From SLHU01 sp009929975 (lineage in GTDB: Bacteria; Bacillota; Clostridia; Saccharofermentanales; UBA5734), in NCBI GenBank assembly GCA_040776905.1, contig JAXGZQ010000002.1, positions 496,001 to 560,000 of the forward strand: 64,000 nt of DNA. Reading direction: 5' to 3'. Positions within the stretch are counted from its first letter, which is position 1, and every line of letters begins with the position of its first letter. Below the pieces are notes generated by a model, which was not told the DNA's origin, made no database searches, and saw only the letters and a program-made list of their open reading frames with translations. Position numbers and translations under genes: made by a program. Positions 34,412 to 42,425 of this stretch are shown here, piece by piece.

Positions 34412-34452
34412 TCGTATCGAGTCAAGGTGAAGGCATCACCCGGTGGTTATGT

Positions 34453-34530
34453 TGGGGTGGGATATGGGATTCGAACCCACGACTTCCAGAGCCACAATCT
34501 GGCACTCTAACCAACTGAGCTAATCCCACC
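34453..34530 (-). tRNA. tRNA-His (anticodon GTG)
   Basis: Reverse-strand cloverleaf with an extra G(-1) at 34530, acceptor GTGGGAT/ATCCCAC, discriminator C and encoded CCA; anticodon loop ATTGTGG with GTG. G(-1) opposite C73 is the histidine identity pair. Confidence 0.96.
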
Positions 34531-34563
34531 ATATCACTGCCTTCCCGCAAAGGCACGAACAGA

Positions 34564-34592
34564 ATTATATGGTACAGTCCGGGGCTTGTCAA
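34564..34592 (-). promoter_or_regulatory. Consensus promoter of the tRNA-His/Gln/Lys unit
   Basis: Reverse-strand TTGACA (34587-34592), a 17-base spacer and TATAAT (34564-34569): a perfect sigma-70 consensus, fitting strong tRNA transcription. Confidence 0.92.
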
Positions 34593-34615
34593 GCACGATT
34601 ATTTCAGCACCTGTC

Positions 34616-34674
34616 GGTAGATCAGGCTTCATCTGGCAGCGACGGCGGGGTATACTGTGATCAGATGATCTACC
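34616..34674 (+). promoter_or_regulatory. Promoter of the GNAT gene flanked by a 9-bp inverted repeat
   Basis: TTCATC (34628-34633), a 17-base spacer and TATACT (34651-34656) form a plausible promoter. GGTAGATCA (34616-34624) and TGATCTACC (34666-34674) are exact inverted copies on either side of it, which could be operator half-sites or a leader structure. The ribosome-binding AGGAGG begins right after the second arm. Confidence 0.5.
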
Positions 34675-34687
34675 AGGAGGCCACCTC

Positions 34688-35263
34688 ATGCAAAACTCGG
34701 AACCGACCCGCTATCTTCCCCTGCACAGTTCGCGCATCGATCTGACCGCGCTGGTCGAGCAGGATCTTGATCAGCTTCAGTCTTTTTTTCAGGATATGGC
34801 ATCGCTCTACTATTATATCCCGACGACGGCCCGTCCGCTGAACCACCTACAGCTGAGAAAGCTGCTCGATGACTGGAATGACGGGACGGAAAGTTTTGTT
34901 TTCGCGGTCCGCCACGCCGGACAACTGATCGGTCTGGTGAATCTGGACGGGCTGGACTGGACGAACAGCCACGCGGAAATCGGGATCGCCCTGACCAGTC
35001 CTGACGCGCGCGGCCAGGGTCTCGCGGCGGAGGCCTTGCGGCTTCTGATGGGTTACGCCTTTCATGAACTCGGTCTGCGGCGTCTCTGGGCTCGCGTCAT
35101 TGAAGATAACCGCGCGTCGATCCGGTTGTTTGAACGGGCCGGATTTCAGCCGGAAGGGCGCCTGAGAGAGCATGTCTTGCGTGGCGGGCAGAACCGTGAC
35201 ATGCTGATTTACGGGCTTTTGCGAGATGAATTCAGTTGCCAAGACCTGGACGCAATGCTATGA
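34688..35263 (+). CDS. GNAT family N-acetyltransferase (RimJ/SpeG-like)
   Basis: Acetyl-CoA-dependent N-acetyltransferase of 191 aa. The fold runs from an RIDLTALVEQDL start through AGQLIGLVNLDGLD to the acetyl-CoA loop DARGQGLAAEAL and the C-terminal ARVIEDNRASIRLFERAGF and DMLIYGLL, typical of the RimJ/SpeG branch. The substrate (ribosomal protein, polyamine or small amine) cannot be told. AGGAGG lies seven bases upstream of the ATG. It stands alone between the tRNA promoter region and pfp, whose promoter lies within its last codons. Confidence 0.88.
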   Translation: MQNSEPTRYLPLHSSRIDLTALVEQDLDQLQSFFQDMASLYYYIPTTARPLNHLQLRKLLDDWNDGTESFVFAVRHAGQLIGLVNLDGLDWTNSHAEIGIALTSPDARGQGLAAEALRLLMGYAFHELGLRRLWARVIEDNRASIRLFERAGFQPEGRLREHVLRGGQNRDMLIYGLLRDEFSCQDLDAML

Positions 35264-35264
35264 T
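35236..35264 (+). promoter_or_regulatory. Promoter of pfp
   Basis: TTGCCA (35236-35241), a 17-base spacer and TATGAT (35259-35264) with an upstream TG (extended -10). It overlaps the last codons of the acetyltransferase gene and leaves a leader of about 45 bases. Confidence 0.65.
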
Positions 35265-35313
35265 ATCTTCGTTATGTTGACACATGAATACGCGATGATT
35301 CTGGAGGTAAATT

Positions 35314-36561
35314 ATGAGCAAATTGACAGGCAATGCAATTTTCGGGCAGTCCGGCGGACCAACTGCTGTCATCAATGCCAGCGCGGCTGGTGTTTTTACT
35401 GAAGCCCTCAAGCAAACCGGTCATATTGACAAAGTCTACGGTGCGGCTAATGGCATCGTCGGCATTCTGAATGAGAATTTCTATGATATCGGTCAGGAAG
35501 ATCCGGCCGAATTGGAGCTGCTCAAGACCACACCATCCTCAGCCCTGGGCTCCTGCCGCTACAAACTGGCTAAGGCAGAGAAAGACGATACCGATTATCG
35601 ACGTCTGCTTGAAGTCTTCAGGAAATACAATATTCGCTATTTTTTCTATAATGGCGGAAATGACTCCATGGATACCTGCAACAAGATATCTAAATTCCTG
35701 CAGAAGGAAGGATATGAATGTCGGGTCATGGGTGTTCCCAAGACGATAGACAATGATCTTTACGGTACGGACCACTGCCCTGGCTTTGCCTCTGCCGCCA
35801 AATATATCGCGACGACAACCATGGAAGTCTATCTTGATGCCCGCGTCTACGACACCGGCATGATTACCGTCATCGAAGTCATGGGCCGGCATGCCGGATG
35901 GCTGACGGCCTCCACGGTTCTGGCCGCTCACAAAGGACACGGACCCGATCTCATCTATCTGCCTGAGGTTGATTTTGATATTCAGACCATGCTCAGCGAT
36001 GTCCGCCGGATTTATGAGAAAAACAAAAAGGTCATTATCGCTGTTTCGGAAGGTGTTCAGACCAAGGAAGGCCTGTTTATTCCGGAACTCGTCGGCGAAG
36101 TCTCGGTTGACGCTTTCGGCCATAAGCAGCTGGGTGGAACCGCGACTGTGCTCGCGAATTACCTCAAGGAGCAGATCGGCTGCAAAGTTCGTGGTATCGA
36201 GCTGTCACTGATGCAGCGCTGTGCCGCGCATCTGGCCTCAAAAACCGATGTCGAGGAATCATTCCTGGCCGGCCAGACCGCCGTTCGTTGCGCGGTGGAT
36301 GGCATGACCGACTTCATGGTGGGTTTTCAGCGTCCGGAATCAGGCCCGTATCAGTGCGAAATCAAACTGATTCCGCTTGATGAGGTGGCGAATACTGAGA
36401 AAAAAGTTCCGCGCGATTGGATCAATGAGGCCGGCAACTTTGTTCTGAAACCCTTTATTGACTACGCGCTTCCGCTGATTCAGGGAGAATCCCTGGTGGC
36501 GATCGAAGACGGGCTTCCCCGCTTCGCTGAACTGAAAAAGGTCAAGGTCATCAATCCGTAA
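35314..36561 (+). CDS. pfp: Diphosphate-dependent 6-phosphofructokinase
   Basis: Glycolytic enzyme interconverting fructose 6-phosphate and fructose 1,6-bisphosphate, here probably with pyrophosphate. The 415-aa protein has FGQSGGPTAVINAS, the GGNDSMDT motif in which Asp occupies the site that is Gly in ATP enzymes, and PKTIDNDL with the Lys typical of PPi enzymes, then EVMGRHAGWL. Length exceeds that of ATP-PfkA (about 320). GGAGG lies nine bases before the ATG; a strong terminator follows at 36586. The PPi preference is inferred from the two diagnostic positions. Confidence 0.9.
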   Translation: MSKLTGNAIFGQSGGPTAVINASAAGVFTEALKQTGHIDKVYGAANGIVGILNENFYDIGQEDPAELELLKTTPSSALGSCRYKLAKAEKDDTDYRRLLEVFRKYNIRYFFYNGGNDSMDTCNKISKFLQKEGYECRVMGVPKTIDNDLYGTDHCPGFASAAKYIATTTMEVYLDARVYDTGMITVIEVMGRHAGWLTASTVLAAHKGHGPDLIYLPEVDFDIQTMLSDVRRIYEKNKKVIIAVSEGVQTKEGLFIPELVGEVSVDAFGHKQLGGTATVLANYLKEQIGCKVRGIELSLMQRCAAHLASKTDVEESFLAGQTAVRCAVDGMTDFMVGFQRPESGPYQCEIKLIPLDEVANTEKKVPRDWINEAGNFVLKPFIDYALPLIQGESLVAIEDGLPRFAELKKVKVINP

Positions 36562-36585
36562 ATCGATCCGCTTCAGACAAGATGG

Positions 36586-36619
36586 CACCCGGTCAGAAAG
36601 ACTGACCGGGTGTTTTTTT
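36586..36619 (+). terminator. Terminator of pfp
   Basis: CACCCGGTCAG (36586-36596) pairs with CTGACCGGGTG (36602-36612) over a 5-base loop and is followed by seven T. The stop codon and last residues of the convergent flavin reductase gene are encoded inside this hairpin. Confidence 0.92.
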
Positions 36620-37300
36620 GCGTCTGCGCGGCGCTCGTGATGTCTGACGCCGGTTCGATCTGCCTGATGTCCTGCCCTGTTTCGGCTGATCAGGAACCTG
36701 CCGGTGTGCCATGCGCCGCGACAGGACATCCGGTGCGGCGACGGAATAGCCAAAAAAGCCGAGCATACGGCCAAGCGCATAATATTGGCCATGTGAATAA
36801 GCGACGAGCCCTGCCTCTTCCAGCGCCAGGCGATCGCTCTGGTCAAATAAAACAGGATCCGCTTCCACCGCGACCACTTCAGCGAGAAAGCAGTCATGGC
36901 TGCCCAGAGGGATGCACTGGCGAACCCGGCAGGATAAAGTCAATGGACTCTGGCGTACGGCCGGCGCGAAACGCATGCCCTCAGCCGGTATCGCATCCAG
37001 CTGGCAGGCTGCGAATTTATCGAGGTCTCTCCCCGAACGGACGCCGCAGAAATCTGTGGCTTTAAGCAACGTATCGTTGACCAGATTGATCACGAACTCA
37101 CCGCTTTGGCTGATCAATTCATGGGAAAGGCGCGACGGGCGGATGGAGATTGACACCATCGGCGGATCTGAACACACCGTTCCGGCCCAGGCGATCGTCA
37201 GCAGATTCGGACGGCTGTCTTTCGTCTGACATGAAACCAGGACAACCGGCACCGGCGCGAGCAAAACGGAAGGCTTGAGAATTCGCTTGTCGGCTGTCAT
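36593..37300 (-). CDS. Flavin reductase-like FMN-binding protein
   Basis: A 235-aa split-barrel flavoprotein. The N-terminal part (PSVLLAPVPVVLVSC, NLLTIAWAGTVCSDPPMVSI) and SGEFVINLVN, CGVRSGRDLDKF are typical of flavin-reductase-like proteins that bind FMN; about 190 residues make the domain. The last 40 residues are rich in Arg, Lys and Gln and end inside the pfp terminator hairpin, so they look like added read-through sequence. It overlaps the upstream GNAT-MGMT gene by four bases and is the last gene of the thyA operon. The substrate is unknown. Confidence 0.82.
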   Translation of the reverse strand: MTADKRILKPSVLLAPVPVVLVSCQTKDSRPNLLTIAWAGTVCSDPPMVSISIRPSRLSHELISQSGEFVINLVNDTLLKATDFCGVRSGRDLDKFAACQLDAIPAEGMRFAPAVRQSPLTLSCRVRQCIPLGSHDCFLAEVVAVEADPVLFDQSDRLALEEAGLVAYSHGQYYALGRMLGFFGYSVAAPDVLSRRMAHRQVPDQPKQGRTSGRSNRRQTSRAPRRRKKTPGQSF

Positions 37301-38418
37301 GCTTCCTCCGATCCCTGGTGGCCGGACTCTGCCAGCCAGGCAAACTCATGGTTGAGCAGATATTCTTTGATTTCAATTCCGCTGCTGAATCCGGTCAGAC
37401 GCCCGTCGTTCCCGATCACACGATGGCACGGGACGATCAGCGGCAGAGGATTAGCGCCGCAGGCATGGCCGACCGCGCGGGCCAGTGTCCTGCCGGCCTG
37501 TTCATCATCCGGCCGGATTCGCCGGGCCAGATCCGAATACGATCGCGTCTGGCCATAGGGAATCTCTGACAATTGGCGCCAGACAGTGTTCTGAAAGGAA
37601 CTGCCCGCCGCTTCAAGTTGGACCGGAAGATCAAAGTCAAACCGCCGTCCGGCAAAATATTCCGCCGCCTGCCGGGCCGCGGCCACCGGTGCCGCCGGGG
37701 TCAGCTGCGAATGGATGACCCCCCGTTCGTCTGTCTTGCGCCGCAGCTCATCAACCGGCAGCAGCCGGCCCGTCTCATCGGTCAATTCAAGCATATTCAG
37801 GGTTTCCTGCAGCCAGTCGTCTTTGGCAGGCTGCCGTTCATGGACAAAATCGGCCGATACAATGGCGTCCTGACCGCCAAGAATCGCAAACAATCCTTTC
37901 TCAAACGGAACAACCGCATAGCCGAATGAAGGATAGCATGGCCGGTAGAGGACATAGATCATCACAGTCTGCTGTTTCTGTATCCCCTCTTGTGGATCCG
38001 ACTGGTTGATTGACGCGACAAACTGCCAGCCATCCGCGCTGAGAATCATCTGCATCCGCTCCTGAGCGCCCTGGTCAAGACGCCATTCCAGGCTGTAGTA
38101 CTGACTGTCAGTCAACGCCTGGCGGATCATGGCCCTCAAGCCCTGGTCGGCCGACTGCTCCGGAAAAATTGACAAAATGACCAGCAGCGCGTGCCGGCTG
38201 AACCCTGGCAGCCGCTGAAAACCAGCGGCAAGCAGAATTTTCTCATCAGGTGATCCATCGTGCACCAGCCACGCGTCACCGTCACAACGGCCGATAAAGG
38301 TGCGGAGCTGACCGCTGATATCCGCGAGCGGACGATCTGCGTCAAACCCGGGACAGCCGCGCAATCTTGCGGCATCTGCGATACGAAGCGGCTGAATGCG
38401 TAGTTCGTGATCAGACAT
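37297..38418 (-). CDS. GNAT-like domain fused to O6-methylguanine-DNA methyltransferase
   Basis: A 373-aa fusion. Residues about 170-365 are a DNA alkyltransferase that accepts methyl groups from O6-methylguanine in a suicide reaction: FQNTVWRQLSEIPYGQTRSY, the active site VPCHRVIG and FSSGIEIKEYLLNHE. Residues 1-160 resemble an acetyltransferase (HALLVILSIFPEQSADQGL, then MQMILSADGWQFVAS), with no helix-turn-helix or Ada-type zinc site. It starts three bases after the lipoprotein gene stop and overlaps the flavin reductase. The C-terminal call is firm; the GNAT call rests on the order of hydrophobic strands. Confidence 0.85.
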   Translation of the reverse strand: MSDHELRIQPLRIADAARLRGCPGFDADRPLADISGQLRTFIGRCDGDAWLVHDGSPDEKILLAAGFQRLPGFSRHALLVILSIFPEQSADQGLRAMIRQALTDSQYYSLEWRLDQGAQERMQMILSADGWQFVASINQSDPQEGIQKQQTVMIYVLYRPCYPSFGYAVVPFEKGLFAILGGQDAIVSADFVHERQPAKDDWLQETLNMLELTDETGRLLPVDELRRKTDERGVIHSQLTPAAPVAAARQAAEYFAGRRFDFDLPVQLEAAGSSFQNTVWRQLSEIPYGQTRSYSDLARRIRPDDEQAGRTLARAVGHACGANPLPLIVPCHRVIGNDGRLTGFSSGIEIKEYLLNHEFAWLAESGHQGSEEA

Positions 38419-38421
38419 CCG

Positions 38422-40152
38422 TTACCTCCCGCCGGATAACCGGCTCAACTGGTGATTCAACTGGTCCAGCCATAAAAGCAGATCCGGGTTTTCATCCTGG
38501 TTCTGCGCACCCTCTGCTTCTTCCGGATCAGACGGGCCGGAATCGATCGGATCCGGAGCCGCAGCCGGTTCTTCCCTGCGGCTTTTCACCCATTGCTTCC
38601 ATGAGTTGGTCAGCATCGTCTCAGTGACACCGGCTGGCAGTTCTTCAGATTGAATCATGACAGAGGCCTGCTCCAACCGTGGCTGAAGCAGTGCCAGCAT
38701 TGATCCGTCCAACTGACGCCTGACCATCATATTCCAGACCGCCTCACTCTGAACAACAGGAAAATATCCTTCATACAGCTGGATTCGGCTCTGCAGAATC
38801 AGGGCGGCAGGATCTGTTGCCAGCAGCAAGGCCAGCTGACCAGCCAGAACCGGTTCTTCACTGTGCCTGCTGACCGCAAGATAACGCGGACTGACCGGTA
38901 GTGGTGCCGTGGTCTGATCCGGCCTCTGTGTACCACCGGCCTCATCATCCCCTGAATCGGGTATATGGAATCCGGCCGGCGCGAGCATCGCGATCGCCCT
39001 GGACTCGCTCTGGCGGGTCCAGCGGGTCAGATGGGCTGAATCATCAAACCAGAGCACAGTTCTGCCAGATCGCGTCTCAGCACGCTCCAAGCCGGCCTGA
39101 GCCAACTGCTGGTCGTCAAGATGATGAACACCCAGACCGGACAGCGAATAATCAGTCAGCCACTGCCAGGTCTCAAGCATCGCCGGATGATCAATCTTCC
39201 ATTGATCCCCGTTCCCGGCCATCCAGCCCAGTGCCGCGTCGAATTGCGATGGCAGCCAGGGCAGCAGATGTTCTTCATTCGCCAATACAAACTTCGACTG
39301 GTCAAAACGCTGCTGTCTGGCCTGTTGCGGCCAACTCTGCATTTGTTCGAACAGTTCAGCCGTCAGGTGTTGATCCGTTCGGACCAGTTCATCGGCGATG
39401 GCCCGGCTCAACTGGAAAAAGTCAGGCCAGTTCATATCATCGCGCGGCAGATCAATCCCGGAATCTATAAATAATAACGGATTCGCGAAAAGCAGTGGCG
39501 TTGATACCAGATACGGCAGACCATGGTTGCCGGTTTCAGCGGCAGATTGCGCCAGCAGGCTGGCATAGACCCTGTCACTGACCAGCATGTCCGCGTCAGA
39601 CATGAGATTGGTCATATCCATCAGGTGTTCTTTTATGACCGTCAGATTCGCAGAATCGAGGTACAGCAGATCCGGCAGCGAGGCTGACGCGATCCAGCGC
39701 CGCAGCTGGTCATCCGTCGCGCCAAGGTCAAACGAGACAGGTTCCAACGTCAACGCAAGCGGCGCGTCATAAACTCGCAGATCATCCAGGGTCAGGGAAA
39801 TCGCGGACAGTCGTTCTTCAGCGATGGTCAGGCGGCCGCTGCGGTTCGCGAGAAAATACAGCCGCAGGAGTTCCAGCGCGTCCGATCCGATCGGCAGAGC
39901 GACCGACAGATGTCTGGGCCGGTCGGTCAGATCAGCGGAAAATCCAGCGGGTGGTTCGGTTGCGGACGAATCGTCAGAGGGTCTTGTCTGTGATATGAGT
40001 TCAGGGAATACCAGATGACCGGCCGGCCGGCAGGCTGTCATGAGCAGACAAAGGCTTGCCAGTAGCAAAACGAGGATCCCGCGGCCGGATAAAGACTTGC
40101 GGCTGTGGGATTGCCCTGTCCGGCACAACGTACGGTTATACCATATCATCAT
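38422..40152 (-). CDS. Putative lipoprotein, extracellular solute-binding-like
   Basis: A 576-aa secreted protein with a type II signal peptide: basic N-terminus, hydrophobic run and lipobox LMTAC followed by RPAG (lipid-modified Cys near residue 41). The mature part resembles family 1 solute-binding proteins: an LPYLVSTPLLFANPLLF stretch, WPDFFQLSRAIADEL, a VLWFDDSAHLTRW strand and an acidic C-terminal tail. No permease or ATPase gene is near. I take one of two adjacent ATGs (40152), which overlap the end of folA; a TTG at 40170 is also possible. No clear ribosome-binding site. The ligand is unknown. Confidence 0.65.
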   Translation of the reverse strand: MMIWYNRTLCRTGQSHSRKSLSGRGILVLLLASLCLLMTACRPAGHLVFPELISQTRPSDDSSATEPPAGFSADLTDRPRHLSVALPIGSDALELLRLYFLANRSGRLTIAEERLSAISLTLDDLRVYDAPLALTLEPVSFDLGATDDQLRRWIASASLPDLLYLDSANLTVIKEHLMDMTNLMSDADMLVSDRVYASLLAQSAAETGNHGLPYLVSTPLLFANPLLFIDSGIDLPRDDMNWPDFFQLSRAIADELVRTDQHLTAELFEQMQSWPQQARQQRFDQSKFVLANEEHLLPWLPSQFDAALGWMAGNGDQWKIDHPAMLETWQWLTDYSLSGLGVHHLDDQQLAQAGLERAETRSGRTVLWFDDSAHLTRWTRQSESRAIAMLAPAGFHIPDSGDDEAGGTQRPDQTTAPLPVSPRYLAVSRHSEEPVLAGQLALLLATDPAALILQSRIQLYEGYFPVVQSEAVWNMMVRRQLDGSMLALLQPRLEQASVMIQSEELPAGVTETMLTNSWKQWVKSRREEPAAAPDPIDSGPSDPEEAEGAQNQDENPDLLLWLDQLNHQLSRLSGGR

Positions 40153-40696
40153 AACGGGCCAGCTGTTCAAGACCGAACGCGACTGACTGCTGATACTGGC
40201 AATATCGAAAGCGGAGGTTCTCTTCTTCTGCCGTATTCATGAAGTTGATGCCTGACAGCCAGGGTTCCTGACGAACCAGATGCCATTTCACATCCGCGTC
40301 CAGATCAGGAATATAGGCATCGGCTTCACGCCGGCTGTCAACCTTGGTGATGAACGCGTAACAGCAGAAAGGCAGCAGCTGACGATACAGGCTTTCTCCG
40401 CCGATCACCCAGATCGGCCGTTCAGCTTCGGACAACAGCGTCCGGCCCAGTTCCGACAGGCTGTGGCAGACTCTCGCGCCATTGACCTGATAGTCAGACT
40501 GTCGGCTCATGATAATGTTGAGGCGCCCCGGCAGGGGCCGTGCCCTGGGAAATGTTTCCAGCGTCCGCCGCCCGTAGATCAGTATGCCGCCATCGGTCAG
40601 ACGCCGAAACCGTTTCATGTCATCAGACAGACGAACCAGTAGTTCGCCGCGCAGTCCGATTCCCCAGTTCTGATCGACAGCTGCCAAAAGTTTCAT
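40136..40696 (-). CDS. folA: Dihydrofolate reductase
   Basis: Reduces dihydrofolate, formed by ThyA, back to tetrahydrofolate with NADPH. The 186-aa protein has AAVDQNWGIGLRGELLVRLSDDMKRFRRLT (split over residues 4-33), the GRRTLETFPRARPLPGR segment, WVIGGESLYRQLLP and the late DLDADVKWHL. The pattern is standard although the sequence is rather diverged (LLVRLSDD where LPWxxPxD is usual). GAGGAG lies seven bases before the ATG. It follows thyA by 19 bases, the expected metabolic pairing. Confidence 0.92.
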   Translation of the reverse strand: MKLLAAVDQNWGIGLRGELLVRLSDDMKRFRRLTDGGILIYGRRTLETFPRARPLPGRLNIIMSRQSDYQVNGARVCHSLSELGRTLLSEAERPIWVIGGESLYRQLLPFCCYAFITKVDSRREADAYIPDLDADVKWHLVRQEPWLSGINFMNTAEEENLRFRYCQYQQSVAFGLEQLARYDDMV

Positions 40697-40715
40697 TCTT
40701 CGACTCCTCAGTCCC

Positions 40716-41546
40716 TCATATCGCGACCGGTATTCCCCGCATGGGTTCACCATGCTGATAGTTTTCCAGACAGATATCATCGGTGCTGAAAGCATAGTAA
40801 TCCTTGATTGAATCGTTGATGATCAGCTGTGGTGATGGATAGGTCGGACGTTCAATCAGATCCTGAATCAGCGGGATATGACGATCATAAATATGGGCAT
40901 CAGCGATCACATGGACCAGCTCACCCGGAATCAGATCGCTGACCTGGGCGAACAGATGGATAAGAACAGCATATTGCAGTACATTCCAGCCATTCGCCAC
41001 CAGCATGTCCTGTGAACGCTGGTTAAGGATCGCGTTCAATCGATTTCCGCTGACATTCAAAGTCAGGCTGTAGGCGCAGGGATACAGCTGCATGGCCTGC
41101 AGATCGGCATGGTTGTACATATTGGCAAGAATGCGCCGGCTGGCCGGCTGATGACGCAGATCATAGAGAATCCGGTCAACCTGGTCAAACTCACCTTCCG
41201 CGTACTGGTGTTTCTGGGCCAGCTGATAACCATAGGCCTTGCCGATGGTTCCATTGTCATCCGCCCAGCTATCCCAGATATGACTGTTCAGATCGGCAAT
41301 CCGGTTGGATTTTTTCTGCCAGATCCAGAGAATCTCATCAATCGCCGCCCGGAAATTGATCGGCCGGATCGTCAAAATAGGCAGTTCTTCCGCCAGATCA
41401 TAACGATTCACCAGACCAAACAGTTTTATGGTATAAGCCGGGTCTCCATCCGGCCAGTGCGGACGCACCGACTCACCTGTCTGGTCATAGCCATGGGCCA
41501 GAATCTGCCGGCAATTTTCTTTGAAGATGTCATCTGCTCTGCTCAT
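40716..41546 (-). CDS. thyA: Thymidylate synthase
   Basis: Methylates dUMP to dTMP with methylenetetrahydrofolate, yielding dihydrofolate. The 276-aa protein shows an N-terminal DDIFKENCRQILAHGY, the WDSWADDNGTIGKAYGYQ region, the catalytic cysteine in LYPCAYSLTLNV, the dUMP-binding QRSQDMLVANGWNVLQYA segment and HIYDRH. Length is as expected. First gene of a five-gene operon (thyA, folA, lipoprotein, GNAT-MGMT, flavin reductase) with a good promoter at 41577-41605. Confidence 0.95.
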   Translation of the reverse strand: MSRADDIFKENCRQILAHGYDQTGESVRPHWPDGDPAYTIKLFGLVNRYDLAEELPILTIRPINFRAAIDEILWIWQKKSNRIADLNSHIWDSWADDNGTIGKAYGYQLAQKHQYAEGEFDQVDRILYDLRHQPASRRILANMYNHADLQAMQLYPCAYSLTLNVSGNRLNAILNQRSQDMLVANGWNVLQYAVLIHLFAQVSDLIPGELVHVIADAHIYDRHIPLIQDLIERPTYPSPQLIINDSIKDYYAFSTDDICLENYQHGEPMRGIPVAI

Positions 41547-41576
41547 GCATCCACCTCCTGTCTGCTCTATTCATCA

Positions 41577-41605
41577 AGTATAACGGATGCCGTCCTTATT
41601 TTCCA
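41577..41605 (-). promoter_or_regulatory. Promoter of the thyA operon
   Basis: Reverse-strand TGGAAA (41600-41605), a 17-base spacer and TATACT (41577-41582), about 30 bases before the thyA ATG. Confidence 0.65.
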
Positions 41606-41650
41606 GCACGAGCACTCAGCCGCTGCGGGATGGCCGCTCCGATGCATGAT

Positions 41651-41686
41651 GAAAACGGCCGTTTCCACAGAAAAACAGCCGTTTCA
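41651..41686 (-). terminator. Terminator of the VOC gene
   Basis: GAAAACGGC (41651-41659) pairs with GCCGTTTC (41678-41685) around a long A-rich loop. On the reverse strand the 3' arm ends in TTTTC. It lies 20 bases past the VOC stop codon and ahead of the thyA promoter. Confidence 0.5.
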
Positions 41687-41707
41687 ATCTAAATAGCAGA
41701 CAAATTT

Positions 41708-42133
41708 CTATAACAGGGCAAAATGAGGGCTTTCAATGATTGATTTCATCTGGCACAGACAGAAAGGATGTCCGGCAGGATCAAACATCACGCGCCAGTC
41801 GGTGGAAAACTGCGTTTCCGCGATGGCAGCACCGCAATCGACCGCATGCCGCACGGCTTTTTCCAGATCATTGACGGCGAAGTCAATATGGGCCATTTGC
41901 TGCTGAGCACCAGGTTCTTCCGGCCAGACCGGCGGTTCATAATCGGAATTGAGCTGAAACAGCAATCCGGGATAGGCTCCCTGCTGTGTTCCCGGGGCAC
42001 ATACGTAAGCCCATTCATCATCAAGTATGACCGCCTCCCACTTGAGTAAAGCCGCATAAAACCCGGCTAAGTCTTGGGGTTTCCTGCAATCGAGGGTCAA
42101 GGAATACATTTTGATTGTCACTTCATCATCCAT
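41708..42133 (-). CDS. VOC superfamily (glyoxalase/bleomycin-resistance-like) protein
   Basis: A 141-aa protein with one pair of beta-alpha-beta-beta-beta units: MYSLTLDCRKPQDLAGFYAA at the start, MAHIDFAVNDLEKAVRHAVD in the middle and VMFDPAGHPFCLCQ at the end. This is the common VOC layout (His and Glu metal ligands only partly evident). It may be a lyase, dioxygenase or binding protein; nothing nearby narrows it. ATG at 42133 (or GTG at 42136) follows AGGAGG. It lies downstream of tRNA-Pro but beyond that tRNA's terminator. Confidence 0.85.
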   Translation of the reverse strand: MDDEVTIKMYSLTLDCRKPQDLAGFYAALLKWEAVILDDEWAYVCAPGTQQGAYPGLLFQLNSDYEPPVWPEEPGAQQQMAHIDFAVNDLEKAVRHAVDCGAAIAETQFSTDWRVMFDPAGHPFCLCQMKSIIESPHFALL

Positions 42134-42228
42134 CACGCTTACCTCCTGGCATTAAATCATCATACGTTGACCGTCAATCAGCGGGATGCTGCCGGCTCTC
42201 CCCTTACAATAGCACAATATTTCCGCAA

Positions 42229-42265
42229 GAAAAAAGACATGACTTTCCTTGAGAAAATCATGTCT
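42229..42265 (-). terminator. Terminator of tRNA-Pro
   Basis: AGACATGA (42235-42242) pairs with TCATGTCT (42258-42265) and is followed on the reverse strand by TTTTTTC. It starts five bases after the tRNA CCA. Confidence 0.85.
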
Positions 42266-42270
42266 ATGAC

Positions 42271-42346
42271 TGGTCGGAGTGAGAGGACTTGAACCTCCGG
42301 CCTCTTGCTCCCGAAGCAAGCGCTCTACCACCTGAGCCACACCCCG
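42271..42346 (-). tRNA. tRNA-Pro (anticodon CGG)
   Basis: Reverse-strand cloverleaf beginning CGGGGTG and closing CACTCCG-A-CCA; anticodon stem CTTGC/GCAAG with loop TTCGGGA (anticodon CGG); T-arm GAGGTTCAAGTCCTC. It reads CCG codons. Confidence 0.95.
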
Positions 42347-42358
42347 TCAACCTTGACC

Positions 42359-42387
42359 ATTCTACTGGTATAACCCTTTGATGTCAA
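42359..42387 (-). promoter_or_regulatory. Promoter of tRNA-Pro
   Basis: Reverse-strand TTGACA (42382-42387), a 17-base spacer and TAGAAT (42359-42364), 12 bases before the tRNA 5' end. Confidence 0.88.
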
Positions 42388-42425
42388 GGCCTTAAAGCGG
42401 CTGGCCGGAAACTTTTCCCATGACG

